This document shows positions 33,514-41,845 of a stretch of DNA of 63,259 nt, one piece after another. The stretch is taken from contig NZ_LMUH01000022.1 in NCBI RefSeq assembly GCF_009766105.1, positions 395,530-458,788 on the forward strand, read 5' to 3'. Made by a program: the position numbers and the translations under genes. This DNA comes from Granulicella sp. S156 (GTDB lineage: Bacteria; Acidobacteriota; Terriglobia; Terriglobales; Acidobacteriaceae). Within the stretch, counting starts at the first letter, position 1. Each line of letters opens with the position of its first letter. The notes under the pieces are model-generated. The model saw only the letters and a list, made by a program, of their open reading frames with translations, made no database searches and was not told the DNA's origin.

Positions 33514-34284
33514 GTGCCCACACTGCAAGGAAAAGTAGCCGTCGTCACCGGATCAGGTTCTGGCATAGGTCAGGCTATCGCTGAGCGCCTCGCACAAGAG
33601 GGCGCGAACTGCGTCGTCGACTATCGCGATCATGTCGAGCAGGCTCAGGCCACAGCAGACAAGATCACTGCCGCCGGCGGCAAGGCCATCCTGGTCCACG
33701 CCGATGTCTCCGTGCTCTCCGACTGCAGCAATCTCATCGAGCAAGCCTGGCAGCAGCTCGGCTCCTGTGACATTCTCGTCAATAATGCAGGCGTCGAGAA
33801 GGGTGCGGACTTCTGGGACGTCACCGAAGCCGACTACGACTTTGTCCTCAACGTGAACCTCAAGGGTGCGTTCTTCCTCACGCAGGCCTTCGTTCGCAAA
33901 CTGCGCGACGCCAAAAAGCCCGGCCGCGTGATCAACATCTCGTCCGTGCACGAAGACATGGTCTTCCCGCACTTCTCCACCTATTGCGCCTCCAAGGGCG
34001 CCATGCGCATGCTGATGCGCGACCTCGCCGTCGAACTCGGCCCACTGGGGATTACGGTCAACAACATCGCTCCGGGAGCGGTCGATACCCCAATCAACAC
34101 CTCGCTGCTGGCCAACAAACCCAAGCTCGATGCCCTGCTCGCGAACATCCCCCTGGGCCGCCTCGCCAAACCCGAGGAGATCGCCGGCCTGGCCGCCTTC
34201 CTGGCCTCCGACGATGCAGCCTATGTCACAGGAAGCACGTACGTCATCGACGGCGGCCTCATGCGCAACTATCACGAGCAGTAG
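33514..34284 (+). CDS. Short-chain dehydrogenase (glucose-1-dehydrogenase-like SDR)
   Basis: The GTG at 33514 with GAGGAG five bases upstream gives 256 residues. The cofactor motif is TGSGSGIGQAIAERL, with DYR at the second strand, so NADP is plausible. NNAG is at about residue 88, the catalytic Ser in INISSVHEDM, and the Tyr-Lys pair in TYCASKGAM. PGAVDTPINT and the C-terminal GSTYVIDGGLM are standard. Candidate substrates are sugars or 3-oxoacyl groups; family level only can be stated. It stands alone between an RDD gene and a secreted-protein gene. Confidence 0.93.
   Translation: MPTLQGKVAVVTGSGSGIGQAIAERLAQEGANCVVDYRDHVEQAQATADKITAAGGKAILVHADVSVLSDCSNLIEQAWQQLGSCDILVNNAGVEKGADFWDVTEADYDFVLNVNLKGAFFLTQAFVRKLRDAKKPGRVINISSVHEDMVFPHFSTYCASKGAMRMLMRDLAVELGPLGITVNNIAPGAVDTPINTSLLANKPKLDALLANIPLGRLAKPEEIAGLAAFLASDDAAYVTGSTYVIDGGLMRNYHEQ
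33517..33535 (+). repeat. 19-base direct repeat, copy 2
   Basis: Exact match to 32298-32316, within codons 2-8 of the SDR gene. The two copies, 1.2 kb apart in the same orientation, bracket the RDD gene. Confidence 0.75.
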
Positions 34285-34340
34285 TTACCCCTGAAGAATT
34301 AAGCGTGACTTTTCATCACGTCCAGGCGTCAAATATTCAT

Positions 34341-35096
34341 ATGAGATACCTCGCCGGACTCGCGCTGGCTGTTGTTGTGGTGGCAACACCCCTGTACGCC
34401 CAACGTGGTGGAGGGGTGGGTGGAGCCCGCGGCGGCGGATTCTCAGGCCACAGTGCGCCGGCTAGAAGCGCCCCAGCGTTTCACGGGAGTTCCGCCCCTG
34501 TAAGCCAGTATCACTACTCCGGCGGTCCGCTTTCCAATGGCAGCAGGCCATCAGGTTTCGCCCCAATCGCGCAGAGACCCAGCTTTTATAATCGCCGCAC
34601 CGGCTATCCTGGACCGAATCGCTATCGCAGACCCTATGCTCCTTACTATGGAATAGGGATTCCCTACGGCGTTCCAATCACCGGTTGGGGCGATTCCGAT
34701 TATCCCGGCGACTTCGATTCGACCGGCTACGATCCCTCAGCAGGCCAGCCCGACGATTCTGGCAACTCTATTGATGGATACGCCCAGCAAGCGACCGATC
34801 AAGGGCCCCCACCGCCCTATCAGGAGCAGCCGCCCGCTGAGCAACCGTATGCAGAGCCTCAACCGGCACCAGCTGCTCCCGCAGCGGCCCCTGAGAACGA
34901 GGACGCCGTCACGCTCGTCTTCAAAGACGGTCGCCCGCCTGAGCAGATTCACAACTACGCCCTGACCCGGACCACTCTCTACGTCCGCGATCAGCACCGT
35001 CGCGATATCCCAGTCGACCAGCTTGATCTCGCCGCGACCCAGAAGGTAAATCACGAAGCAGGCATCGACTTCCACGTCCCCGGCGCGGCCCAGTAG
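34341..35096 (+). CDS. Secreted Gly/Pro-rich protein of acidobacterial type
   Basis: A 251-residue protein with a signal peptide (MRYLAGLALAVVVVATPLYA, cleavage before QRG). A Gly/Ser/Arg-rich low-complexity segment (about 21-110) contains RGGGVGGARGGGFSGHSAP, and a Pro/Gln/Glu-rich stretch (about 155-190) follows. The ordered C-terminal domain reads AVTLVFKDGRPPEQIHNYAL and TRTTLYVRDQHRRDIPVDQL. The C-terminal domain resembles a small beta unit that recurs at the end of many acidobacterial envelope proteins. Function is unknown. No strong Shine-Dalgarno site precedes the ATG. Confidence 0.8.
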   Translation: MRYLAGLALAVVVVATPLYAQRGGGVGGARGGGFSGHSAPARSAPAFHGSSAPVSQYHYSGGPLSNGSRPSGFAPIAQRPSFYNRRTGYPGPNRYRRPYAPYYGIGIPYGVPITGWGDSDYPGDFDSTGYDPSAGQPDDSGNSIDGYAQQATDQGPPPPYQEQPPAEQPYAEPQPAPAAPAAAPENEDAVTLVFKDGRPPEQIHNYALTRTTLYVRDQHRRDIPVDQLDLAATQKVNHEAGIDFHVPGAAQ

Positions 35097-35645
35097 ATCC
35101 AAACGCCAGGGCGTGTCATCGGACTTGGTTCCAGGCTATAGTCAGGCCTTTGCGTTGAAAAAGCGCGCTTCAGTCGTTTTACTTTGAAGGGGCAGGACCT
35201 CAGTCGTTTTTGCTTTTGCTTTGAAGGGGCGGGACTTCAGTCCCGCCGTTAAGGCCCCCCCCCGATAAAAGTGGCTTTAGCCACAGAGGGTGCGATGCCT
35301 GGCTGGCCAGAAAATCTCCCTCGGAATATCTCCAACCTTTAGATCGAAAATCTATTCTCTTCTTATCCTGAAGACCTTCAGGAGATTGGATAAGAACTGC
35401 AGCCCAGCAAGCGACCGAAGCCCTGACGATGCGAGATGAAGGTACAGGGAGAAACCAAAGCAGGTTCTCCTTGCCACAAAAGGCGGTGCCAGGATTTAAC
35501 GCTGGGGGGATGGCGAAGCGAACGGCTTCAGAACTAAAATGGGTCCAATCCACGCAACCTGAAGCAGAACCTTGTAAATCGTCTTCGTATCCATGCGGGA
35601 GCCAGGCCGTTCGCCCGCATTATCCCCACAAGGAGCGTTACGCCC
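35097..35645. repeat. 549-base intergenic region with interspersed repeats
   Basis: No convincing gene is seen. At 35109-35159 is a second copy of the repeat at 14696-14746 (GGGCGTGTCATCGGACTTGG...). It is followed by a run of TTTGCTTTTGC and GAAGGGGCGGGACTTCAGTC, then CCGCC; this last GGCGGGACT-AGTCCCGCC hairpin is common around acidobacterial genes. A poly-C tract of nine bases is at about 35256-35264. The remaining 300 bases up to the TIGR03435 gene are featureless apart from short imperfect repeats and may hold its promoter. Confidence 0.6.
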
Positions 35646-36506
35646 ATGTTCCGCATCGTTCAACGAACTATCGGTTTGCTCGCGACCCTTCTCGTCTTTC
35701 TGTCCGGCCCGTGCCTTCACGCGCAAGCCCCCATCGTGGAAGAGCCCAACTACACGCCCACGCTGACCTTTGACGTCGCCACCATCCGCCTTTCGCCGCC
35801 GCCGGACGCCAACTTCCACGTATCCGTCTCCAGCCCGCCACACTCCAGCCGCTTCGAAGCCACGAACCTTCCCATCAAGGCCCTTCTCCAGATTGCTTAC
35901 GGCTTCGATGCTCCGGTCGTCGACGCCCCAGACTGGGTCAAGAACACGTTCTACGACATCCAGGCTCGTTCGGACGAAGCCGCCGACGCCAGGCTCGCCA
36001 AGCTCACCGATAACGAGGTCCGGCTGGAAAAGCGAAATGCGATTCGCGTGTTGCTGGCCGAGCGCCTGAGCTTGAAGACGCACCTTGAAACGCGCAACAG
36101 CTCCACCTATCACCTCGTCGTGGACAAAGGCGGCCTCAAGATGCAGGCTGTACCCGCGCCTCCGCCACCCGCCAATGGAGAGGCGCCACCTCCGCCGCCA
36201 CCCGCCAACGTCCAGGCCCACGGCTCAAGGCATGGTCTCGAGTTCGTCGGATCGAATGCCTCCATGCGGGCCATCAGCGGCGCCCTGAGTTCGATGGTAG
36301 AAGCGCCTGTCGTGGACAAGACCGGTCTCATCGGCACCTACAATTACACGCTTCAGTTTGGCCGCGAATGGTCCGCAAACGATCCGGACAGCTGGCCTTC
36401 GATCTTCACCGCGGTGCAGGAACAGCTTGGACTCAAGCTCGAAGCGGTGCACGAGTCCGTGCCCAACCTCGTGGTCGACCACATCACGAAGCCAACCGAA
36501 AACTGA
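35646..36506 (+). CDS. TIGR03435 family secreted protein
   Basis: A 286-residue protein with a signal peptide ending near GPCLHAQA. Landmarks are LTFDVATIRLSPP after the signal, FEATNLPIKALLQIAYGFDA, NAIRVLLAERLSLKTHLETR and STYHLVVDKGGLKMQAV. A Pro/Ala-rich insertion precedes APVVDKTGLIGTYNYTLQF and the end block SIFTAVQEQLGLKLEAVHES up to VDHITKPTEN. The last 49 codons plus 15 downstream bases are duplicated as a fragment at 43994-44155. Function is unknown, as for the whole family. Confidence 0.94.
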   Translation: MFRIVQRTIGLLATLLVFLSGPCLHAQAPIVEEPNYTPTLTFDVATIRLSPPPDANFHVSVSSPPHSSRFEATNLPIKALLQIAYGFDAPVVDAPDWVKNTFYDIQARSDEAADARLAKLTDNEVRLEKRNAIRVLLAERLSLKTHLETRNSSTYHLVVDKGGLKMQAVPAPPPPANGEAPPPPPPANVQAHGSRHGLEFVGSNASMRAISGALSSMVEAPVVDKTGLIGTYNYTLQFGREWSANDPDSWPSIFTAVQEQLGLKLEAVHESVPNLVVDHITKPTEN

Positions 36507-36790
36507 GGTGCGTGCTGAAGGCTGTGCTGTGTCCATCGCGTGGATCGAGTGGCGTGCATCGATAACACGGACTTCGGCTAGAGGTATTACCTATCATTGA
36601 CGGGAAGACAACTTATAGGTAGTAACGACTTGCGGCGAAGTTGCCGAAAATAGGACTTTCGGGGATGTTACTCCCGCAGCGCAGGAGGCTGAAATTGACG
36701 ACGCGCTCACAACTGGGATTGTCATGGGTATCTGGAATTGCCAACTGAAGATCCGACCATTAAAAATGGGATGGTGAACGTTCCCGAGGT

Positions 36791-37594
36791 ATGACAATGC
36801 TTCGTGCTGCCCCGAATTGGATATGGACTTACATCGCTTTGCTCACGAGCTTGTCAGCACCGGCTGTTTACAGTCAGACCCCTCAACAGCCTCACTTTGA
36901 AGTAGCCTCCATAAGACCGGGGGGTGACATTCTTTCTACAGAGCCGCAGTCGTCCCCCGGCAGGTTTGTCTGGACAACCCAGCTCGCTTACCTAATTGGA
37001 TATGCGTACGGTCTGGATTTCAGTCGCGTCTCGGGGAAGGGGCTCGAAGTCATTTACACCATCAACGCCGTGTTCGAGCCCAATACAACCGACGATGAAC
37101 TTCGCCTCATGCTCCAGTCTTTGCTCGCGGAGCGGTTCAACATGCGCTTTCATCGGCAGGTCAAAGAAGTTGACGGATTCGCCGTCACCATCGGAAAGGG
37201 CGGAATCAAGATGAAGGACTCCCCTACTGGGGGCGAGGCTGATCATGACGGATCAAGCAGTGGTGCGTCTTCGGCTCCGATCAATGAGAGCTATATCTAT
37301 GCAATGATGACGTCACCCGGCGTTACATCCATCAAAGCTCGTGAGGCGTCGCTCACTCAACTTACCCGTACTCTTGAGCGCATCGTGGGAAGGCCGTTCT
37401 GGGACCAAACCGGTCTCCAAGGGAAGTATAACTTTGCATTTAGTTTCTCTCAGGACCTGGACGCTGATCCTCAGGCGGGGGTTCCAGCGCTTCCCATCGC
37501 GATACGGGAGAGCCTGGGTCTTACCCTCCACAAGCAAGCGGGCCCGCTTGAAACCTTGGTTATCGATCATATTGATCAGCCATCCAAGAATTAA
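36791..37594 (+). CDS. TIGR03435 family secreted protein
   Basis: A 267-residue relative of the upstream gene, separated by 284 bases. The signal peptide ends near SAPAVYSQ. Family landmarks are HFEVASIRPGGD, QLAYLIGYAYGLD, LRLMLQSLLAERFNMRFHRQ and VDGFAVTIGKGGIKMKD. A Ser-rich insertion precedes the block ending RPFWDQTGLQGKYNFAFSF, and ESLGLTLHKQAGPLETLVID is followed by HIDQPSKN. Sequence divergence from the neighbour is high, so any tandem duplication is old. Confidence 0.93.
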   Translation: MTMLRAAPNWIWTYIALLTSLSAPAVYSQTPQQPHFEVASIRPGGDILSTEPQSSPGRFVWTTQLAYLIGYAYGLDFSRVSGKGLEVIYTINAVFEPNTTDDELRLMLQSLLAERFNMRFHRQVKEVDGFAVTIGKGGIKMKDSPTGGEADHDGSSSGASSAPINESYIYAMMTSPGVTSIKAREASLTQLTRTLERIVGRPFWDQTGLQGKYNFAFSFSQDLDADPQAGVPALPIAIRESLGLTLHKQAGPLETLVIDHIDQPSKN

Positions 37595-37806
37595 TCTGGC
37601 GCGACGGCAGAATCGGACGTTTCAGGCCTCCGCTGCGAGCGATCTCGCCAACAGGCCTAACGAGACAATTTCCCGCAAAACGGCGTTCTCGGAAACTCCA
37701 ATTTGCGAGAGTCGAGGCGACGAGAATTAGTTCTGTGAAACGCGCGTAACGGAAGTAATCCGTCATGCTGACAAGCGCGTTTATTCGGGCTATGGACGCC
37801 TGTCGA

Positions 37807-38811
37807 TTAGTCGATGAGGACGATAATTTTGCCTATGGTCTTGCCAGATTCCGATGCCTCGTGAGCCCCAGCAATCTGTTCCAGGGAGAAACGCGACGCG
37901 ATGGTCGTTTTGAGCCACCCTTCCTGCAAGCCTATCGTGGTCGCCTGAATGGCGCTCTCATGAGCCTCCCGTGACATCCCGTAAACGTTCACAAAACGGA
38001 TGGTCGCATCCAGAAATAAGAGTGGCCAGAACGGAATTGCCGGCTCCGGTTGAGCGTCCGACGCATACGTGGCAATCACGCCGTTGGGCTTGAGCAGCTT
38101 CATCGTGGATACGAGCGTTTCCCCGAAAGCAACATCGATGACCCGATCGACGATCCTATCTAGGGCTAGAGCTCCTGGGGCATCCACAGTCTCCTGGATA
38201 CGGGCCACCACGTCTTCTTCATGCCGGTTAATCACCAGATCCGCCCCTGCCTCTCTTGCCACAATGGCTTGCTCCATACGGCTAACCGTCGTAAAAACCC
38301 TGGCGCCGGCCGCCTTCGCGAACTGGATAGCGTGGACGCCTACAGCGCCTGCGCCTCCTGTTACCAGCAAGGTTTTGCCTCTTACGGGACCATCGGCGAA
38401 TACACAGCGGTGTGCCGTGAGCGCCGGAACACCAAGACACGCACCCCTTTCGAAGGTGACGTTATCTGGAAGTTCGATCGCATTTTCACTTGGCACAACG
38501 ACATACTCTGCTGCACAACCGGCCTTCCCTGAGACCAAAGCTTCGTAAATCCATACCCGCTGCCCGACTCTTGAATTCGGTACACCGTCGCCTACGTCCT
38601 CGATCACACCTGCCCCGTCCTGATGCGGGATTTGTTGAATAACTCCCGAGGGAAGTGACCAGCGAGCCCTCCTTTTCGTATCCGACGGATTTACGCTGGT
38701 CACAAACACTCTCACCAGAACCTTGCCGGGTTCAAGCTTGGGCTTGTCGAGTTCACCCACTTGCAATACATCCCTGGCGCTGCCGTTTCGTTCATACCAT
38801 GCTGCTTTCAT
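37807..38811 (-). CDS. NADPH:quinone reductase-like dehydrogenase (MDR family)
   Basis: A 334-residue enzyme of the zinc-free medium-chain dehydrogenase/reductase group. It has PHQDGAGVIEDVGDGV in the catalytic domain, VPALTAHRCVFADGPV as linker, and the cofactor fold GKTLLVTGGAGAVGVHAIQF. Zinc ligands are absent, as in quinone reductases that use NADPH for two-electron reduction. It is the third gene of a minus-strand set after MerR and a 6-phosphogluconate-type dehydrogenase, with short gaps (58 and about 85 bases), so a MerR-controlled operon for electrophile or quinone stress is likely. Confidence 0.9.
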   Translation of the reverse strand: MKAAWYERNGSARDVLQVGELDKPKLEPGKVLVRVFVTSVNPSDTKRRARWSLPSGVIQQIPHQDGAGVIEDVGDGVPNSRVGQRVWIYEALVSGKAGCAAEYVVVPSENAIELPDNVTFERGACLGVPALTAHRCVFADGPVRGKTLLVTGGAGAVGVHAIQFAKAAGARVFTTVSRMEQAIVAREAGADLVINRHEEDVVARIQETVDAPGALALDRIVDRVIDVAFGETLVSTMKLLKPNGVIATYASDAQPEPAIPFWPLLFLDATIRFVNVYGMSREAHESAIQATTIGLQEGWLKTTIASRFSLEQIAGAHEASESGKTIGKIIVLID

Positions 38812-38869
38812 CGCCTATCCTCGTTTAGCGCCATGTTGTTCAGAGAGTTTTTACAAAACGCGTTTCCAG

Positions 38870-39679
38870 TTACTTATCCACGGCGAGCGTCAATTGCAGG
38901 AGAGTCTGTGTAATCGGGTTCGAACGCGCATGATCTTCTGCCAATCGATGGAAGAGGCTGAGATCTTTCGCAGGAATCTTTGAAGTCGTGAGCAGGTTTT
39001 TCTTCTCCGCGAGCGCCTTACCGTAGTTGCGAAAAATTGGCACCGGAAACAGGCTTTCAGCAAGCATGTTCACCGCGGCCGTGGGATTAACTCCAGCCCC
39101 TTCGGCAATCGCAAGGCCCTCTGCCAGGGAGCGTCCCATGGAGATGATGAGAAAGTTCCCCAGCTGCTTGATCACGGTGGGAACACCCGGCTGCTCTCCC
39201 ATATCGAAGAGTGCATGACCTCCTAAGGCGGTGAGTAACGGTTTCACTCGGTTCTTAGCTTCCTGAGGTCCAGCGTAGGGAATGGCGAGTTGACGTGCCC
39301 TGGCCGCCTCAGGGCGGCCAAAAACAGGCGCTTCGACGTAGGTCGAGCCATGCTCTGCATGCAGTTTCGCTAACCTCTGTGCGGCCTCGGGCGAGCCGGT
39401 ACACATCCCGATATGAACGCCACCTTCCATTCGCGAGAGGAACTCTGGCGTCACGAAACTCTCTGTCGCGTCAGAGTCCCAAAGAACGGACACAACGAGA
39501 CCGCCCTTCGCCGCAAGCTCCGAAGGTTGGGTCGCAAGCTGCGCTCCACGTTCGACAAGCGGCTCGGCTTTGCTCCGCGTACGGTTATAAACCGTCAGCT
39601 GATAACCGTTATCCAGCAGATTGCTCGCCATAGGAAATCCCAACTCTCCAAGACCGATCCACCCTATCCGTTCGCTCAT
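38870..39679 (-). CDS. NAD(P)-dependent beta-hydroxyacid dehydrogenase family
   Basis: A 269-residue member of the 6-phosphogluconate/3-hydroxyisobutyrate dehydrogenase superfamily. The N-terminal Rossmann motif GWIGLGELGFPMASNLLDNG is followed by VYNRTRSKAEPL; the Asn-Arg pair after the second strand favours NADP. The catalytic Lys is in TVIKQLGNFL (about residue 170), and the C-terminal helical domain includes AEGLAIAEGAGVNP. The substrate may be a small 3-hydroxy acid or succinic semialdehyde. It lies between MerR and the quinone reductase gene. Confidence 0.9.
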   Translation of the reverse strand: MSERIGWIGLGELGFPMASNLLDNGYQLTVYNRTRSKAEPLVERGAQLATQPSELAAKGGLVVSVLWDSDATESFVTPEFLSRMEGGVHIGMCTGSPEAAQRLAKLHAEHGSTYVEAPVFGRPEAARARQLAIPYAGPQEAKNRVKPLLTALGGHALFDMGEQPGVPTVIKQLGNFLIISMGRSLAEGLAIAEGAGVNPTAAVNMLAESLFPVPIFRNYGKALAEKKNLLTTSKIPAKDLSLFHRLAEDHARSNPITQTLLQLTLAVDK

Positions 39680-39764
39680 CTGAATTTCTTCTCTCTCAAA
39701 ACATGAAGTTTACGTTCACGTCACCTTTTGAGCCAGAGTATTCCCTTTCCAAATGGTTGTCCAG

Positions 39765-40160
39765 CTAGGCCTTGGTTTCGAACCAGCGTTCAAAACGCTT
39801 GATGTGACCAAGAACCTCAGAGCGAAACTGTTTGAGAGATATTAACTGTGCCTCCGTCTCGGCGAGATGGCCGCGAAGCATCTCAAGCACCTTCGTCTTC
39901 GCTTTCTTGCCGCTCGGATCATCGAAGTAAAGGTGAATGACCTTGCCGATCTCTTCAAGAGATAAGCCTAGAGCCTTCAATTGATCGATCTTTTGCAGCC
40001 GCGCGACGGTCTGCTCGGGATAGCGATGCTGTCCCGAGCCCTCTCGCTCGCCCGGAGGAATGAGCCCAAGGCTTTCGTAATAGCGCACAGTGCGTGGGGT
40101 CACCTTTGCTCGCTTGGCGAGCTCGCCGATCCTCATCATTCTGTCCACACTGTCGATCAT
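39765..40160 (-). CDS. MerR family transcriptional regulator
   Basis: The ATG at 40160 gives 131 residues; an alternative start is seven or eight residues later (MRIGELAKRAKVTPRTVRYY). The winged-helix domain contains ESLGLIPPGEREGSGQHRYP, followed by KIDQLKALGLSLEEIGKVIH. The C-terminal coiled coil is short, and no cysteine is present, so metal or redox sensing through Cys is unlikely. It precedes two oxidoreductase genes on the same strand and is the probable regulator of that unit, perhaps in response to small organic molecules. Confidence 0.92.
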   Translation of the reverse strand: MIDSVDRMMRIGELAKRAKVTPRTVRYYESLGLIPPGEREGSGQHRYPEQTVARLQKIDQLKALGLSLEEIGKVIHLYFDDPSGKKAKTKVLEMLRGHLAETEAQLISLKQFRSEVLGHIKRFERWFETKA

Positions 40161-40213
40161 AATCTTGTGCCATTTGTTACGAGCCGGTTCAAGTAGCGGG
40201 TCTTCCCTGCTGA

Positions 40214-41665
40214 CTAACGCTCGTAGCGCCATTCGCTGATGAAGTGGAAGCCGCGCTCGAGGAGCGGGTAGTGGGCGGGCGTCGGGGTTCGGGTGAGGGT
40301 GAGGACGGCGGGGGTGAAGGGCGCGGCGGGTTTGGCGGGCTTGTCTTTGGAGTCGGGCTTGGGGGCTTCGGGCGGCACAGAGGTAAGGATGAGGTGGTCG
40401 GGGTCGGAGAGCTGCCAGGCGTAGTTAGTGGGGTCGCTGATGAAATAGCAGTTGATACGGACGGTGTGTTTCTTGGGGTCGAGATTGACGTTGGAGAGCC
40501 AGAGCTCGCCGTCGGTGGAGCGGGTGTAGGCGCGGCTGGAAGGGGCGACGTAGAGGTCGGTGACGGGAACGCCTTCGGGGTCGATGAAGGCGCCGGAGGC
40601 TGGGTGGGTGGCGTCGAGATGCCAGGCGCCAACCAGAGGGGATGGCGTGCGGAGGGCGACTTGAAGGTGGTGCCAGCCGATGGTCATGAAGATGGGTCGG
40701 ACGACGAGGAAGGCGGCGGCGAAGATGATCTCGGTAACGAGAATGGCGATGCGTCCGGCGCGGCGGCTGGCGGGGGGAACCCAGGCGGCGGTGGGCACGG
40801 CGGGTGTGTGGCTCCAGAAGAAGCGGCAGAGGGCGACGGAGTCCGGCAGGGCGAGGAAGATGCAGCCGAGCAGCAGGTTGGCGGCGAAGAGCTTGACGGG
40901 GACGTCGTAGCAGAAGTTGTAGAGCACGACGTTGGTGATGACGAAGGTAGAGAAGAGGGCTCCGGCCAGCGCGGTGCGGCGATAGAAGAGGAGGATGCCG
41001 CCGAGGACCTCCGCTGAGCCGCAGATGATCTCGTAGACCGGACTGAGGCCGATGAGGTTCCAGAGGAAGGTCATCGGAGACATGTTGCCGGCGGGCTCGT
41101 TGAGGATGGCGATGGAGGGGGATGGCATCTGGAACGGGAAGACCTTGGCCAGGCCATAGGTCACCATGAACATGCCGCAGGTGAGGCGGAGGAAGAAGCG
41201 CAGCCAGGCGTGGAGGGTGCGGTACTCGGTGCGACGGTTGTTGCGGAGGTGGGCGATGAGGGTCCAAAGGATGCCGCCGGCCAGGGCGAAGGTGAGTAAG
41301 AGGCCGTTCTGGATCCAGTTCATCGTGGTGTCGCCGGATTCGCTGGCGTGCCAGTGGGCGGCGATGCCGGTGAGATGAAAGAGATGCTGGCCGGCGAACT
41401 CGGAGAGGTGGTTGAAGGGCCAGTCGAGCTTGTCCTGGATCCAGTCGCCGACGACGGGAAAGGCGCCGAAGAGGGTCCCGTTGCTGTCGAGGAAGATGAA
41501 GCAGAAGAAGTAGAGGAAGGCGATGCGGAAGCCGAGATGGGTGACGGGGCTCCAGGGAGCGGGCGCAGTGTTGGCGGAGAGGGGCGTGGGGAGTTCGGAG
41601 GGGACGAGAGTGTCCGATGCGTCGACGGGGGACTCGGCGGGGGTGGTGATGCCTGGAAGCTCCAA
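40214..41665 (-). CDS. DoxX-family membrane protein with C-terminal soluble domain
   Basis: The TTG at 41665 preceded by AGAGG is the likely start (483 residues), although the frame is open to an ATG at 41800. The protein has about nine helices in residues 45-340, including WLRFFLRLTCGMFMVTYGLA and GSAEVLGGILLFYRRTALAG, a DoxX-like pattern. A final extracytoplasmic part of about 150 residues begins after a helix near RPIFMTIGWHHLQ and contains AFIDPEGVPVTDLYVAPSSR. It could be an oxidoreductase membrane anchor. MerR is 53 bases downstream. Confidence 0.8.
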   Translation of the reverse strand: MELPGITTPAESPVDASDTLVPSELPTPLSANTAPAPWSPVTHLGFRIAFLYFFCFIFLDSNGTLFGAFPVVGDWIQDKLDWPFNHLSEFAGQHLFHLTGIAAHWHASESGDTTMNWIQNGLLLTFALAGGILWTLIAHLRNNRRTEYRTLHAWLRFFLRLTCGMFMVTYGLAKVFPFQMPSPSIAILNEPAGNMSPMTFLWNLIGLSPVYEIICGSAEVLGGILLFYRRTALAGALFSTFVITNVVLYNFCYDVPVKLFAANLLLGCIFLALPDSVALCRFFWSHTPAVPTAAWVPPASRRAGRIAILVTEIIFAAAFLVVRPIFMTIGWHHLQVALRTPSPLVGAWHLDATHPASGAFIDPEGVPVTDLYVAPSSRAYTRSTDGELWLSNVNLDPKKHTVRINCYFISDPTNYAWQLSDPDHLILTSVPPEAPKPDSKDKPAKPAAPFTPAVLTLTRTPTPAHYPLLERGFHFISEWRYER

Positions 41666-41845
41666 ACGGGACCTCTCGCGGGTGACAGGATTCTGGATGT
41701 TGGACGATTTTAGTAGGTGTGGGTGAGAGGTCAAGGATAGAAAATTTTGTGGGGAGTTGGGAGGACCGGTCGCGCTCGAGGTCGTGTTGGCTCCTGTCAC
41801 CTCAACTGGTCTGACGCCTGTCGCTATCAGGGCGAATGCGACTCT

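Noticed and set aside
35200..35553. Minus-strand frame in the repeat-rich gap
   Set aside because: Most of it is repeat DNA and a poly-C tract; no family feature and no ribosome site.
38910..38940. GGGTTCGAAC, resembling a tRNA T-arm
   Set aside because: It lies inside the dehydrogenase coding sequence, and no acceptor stem or anticodon arm can be built around it.
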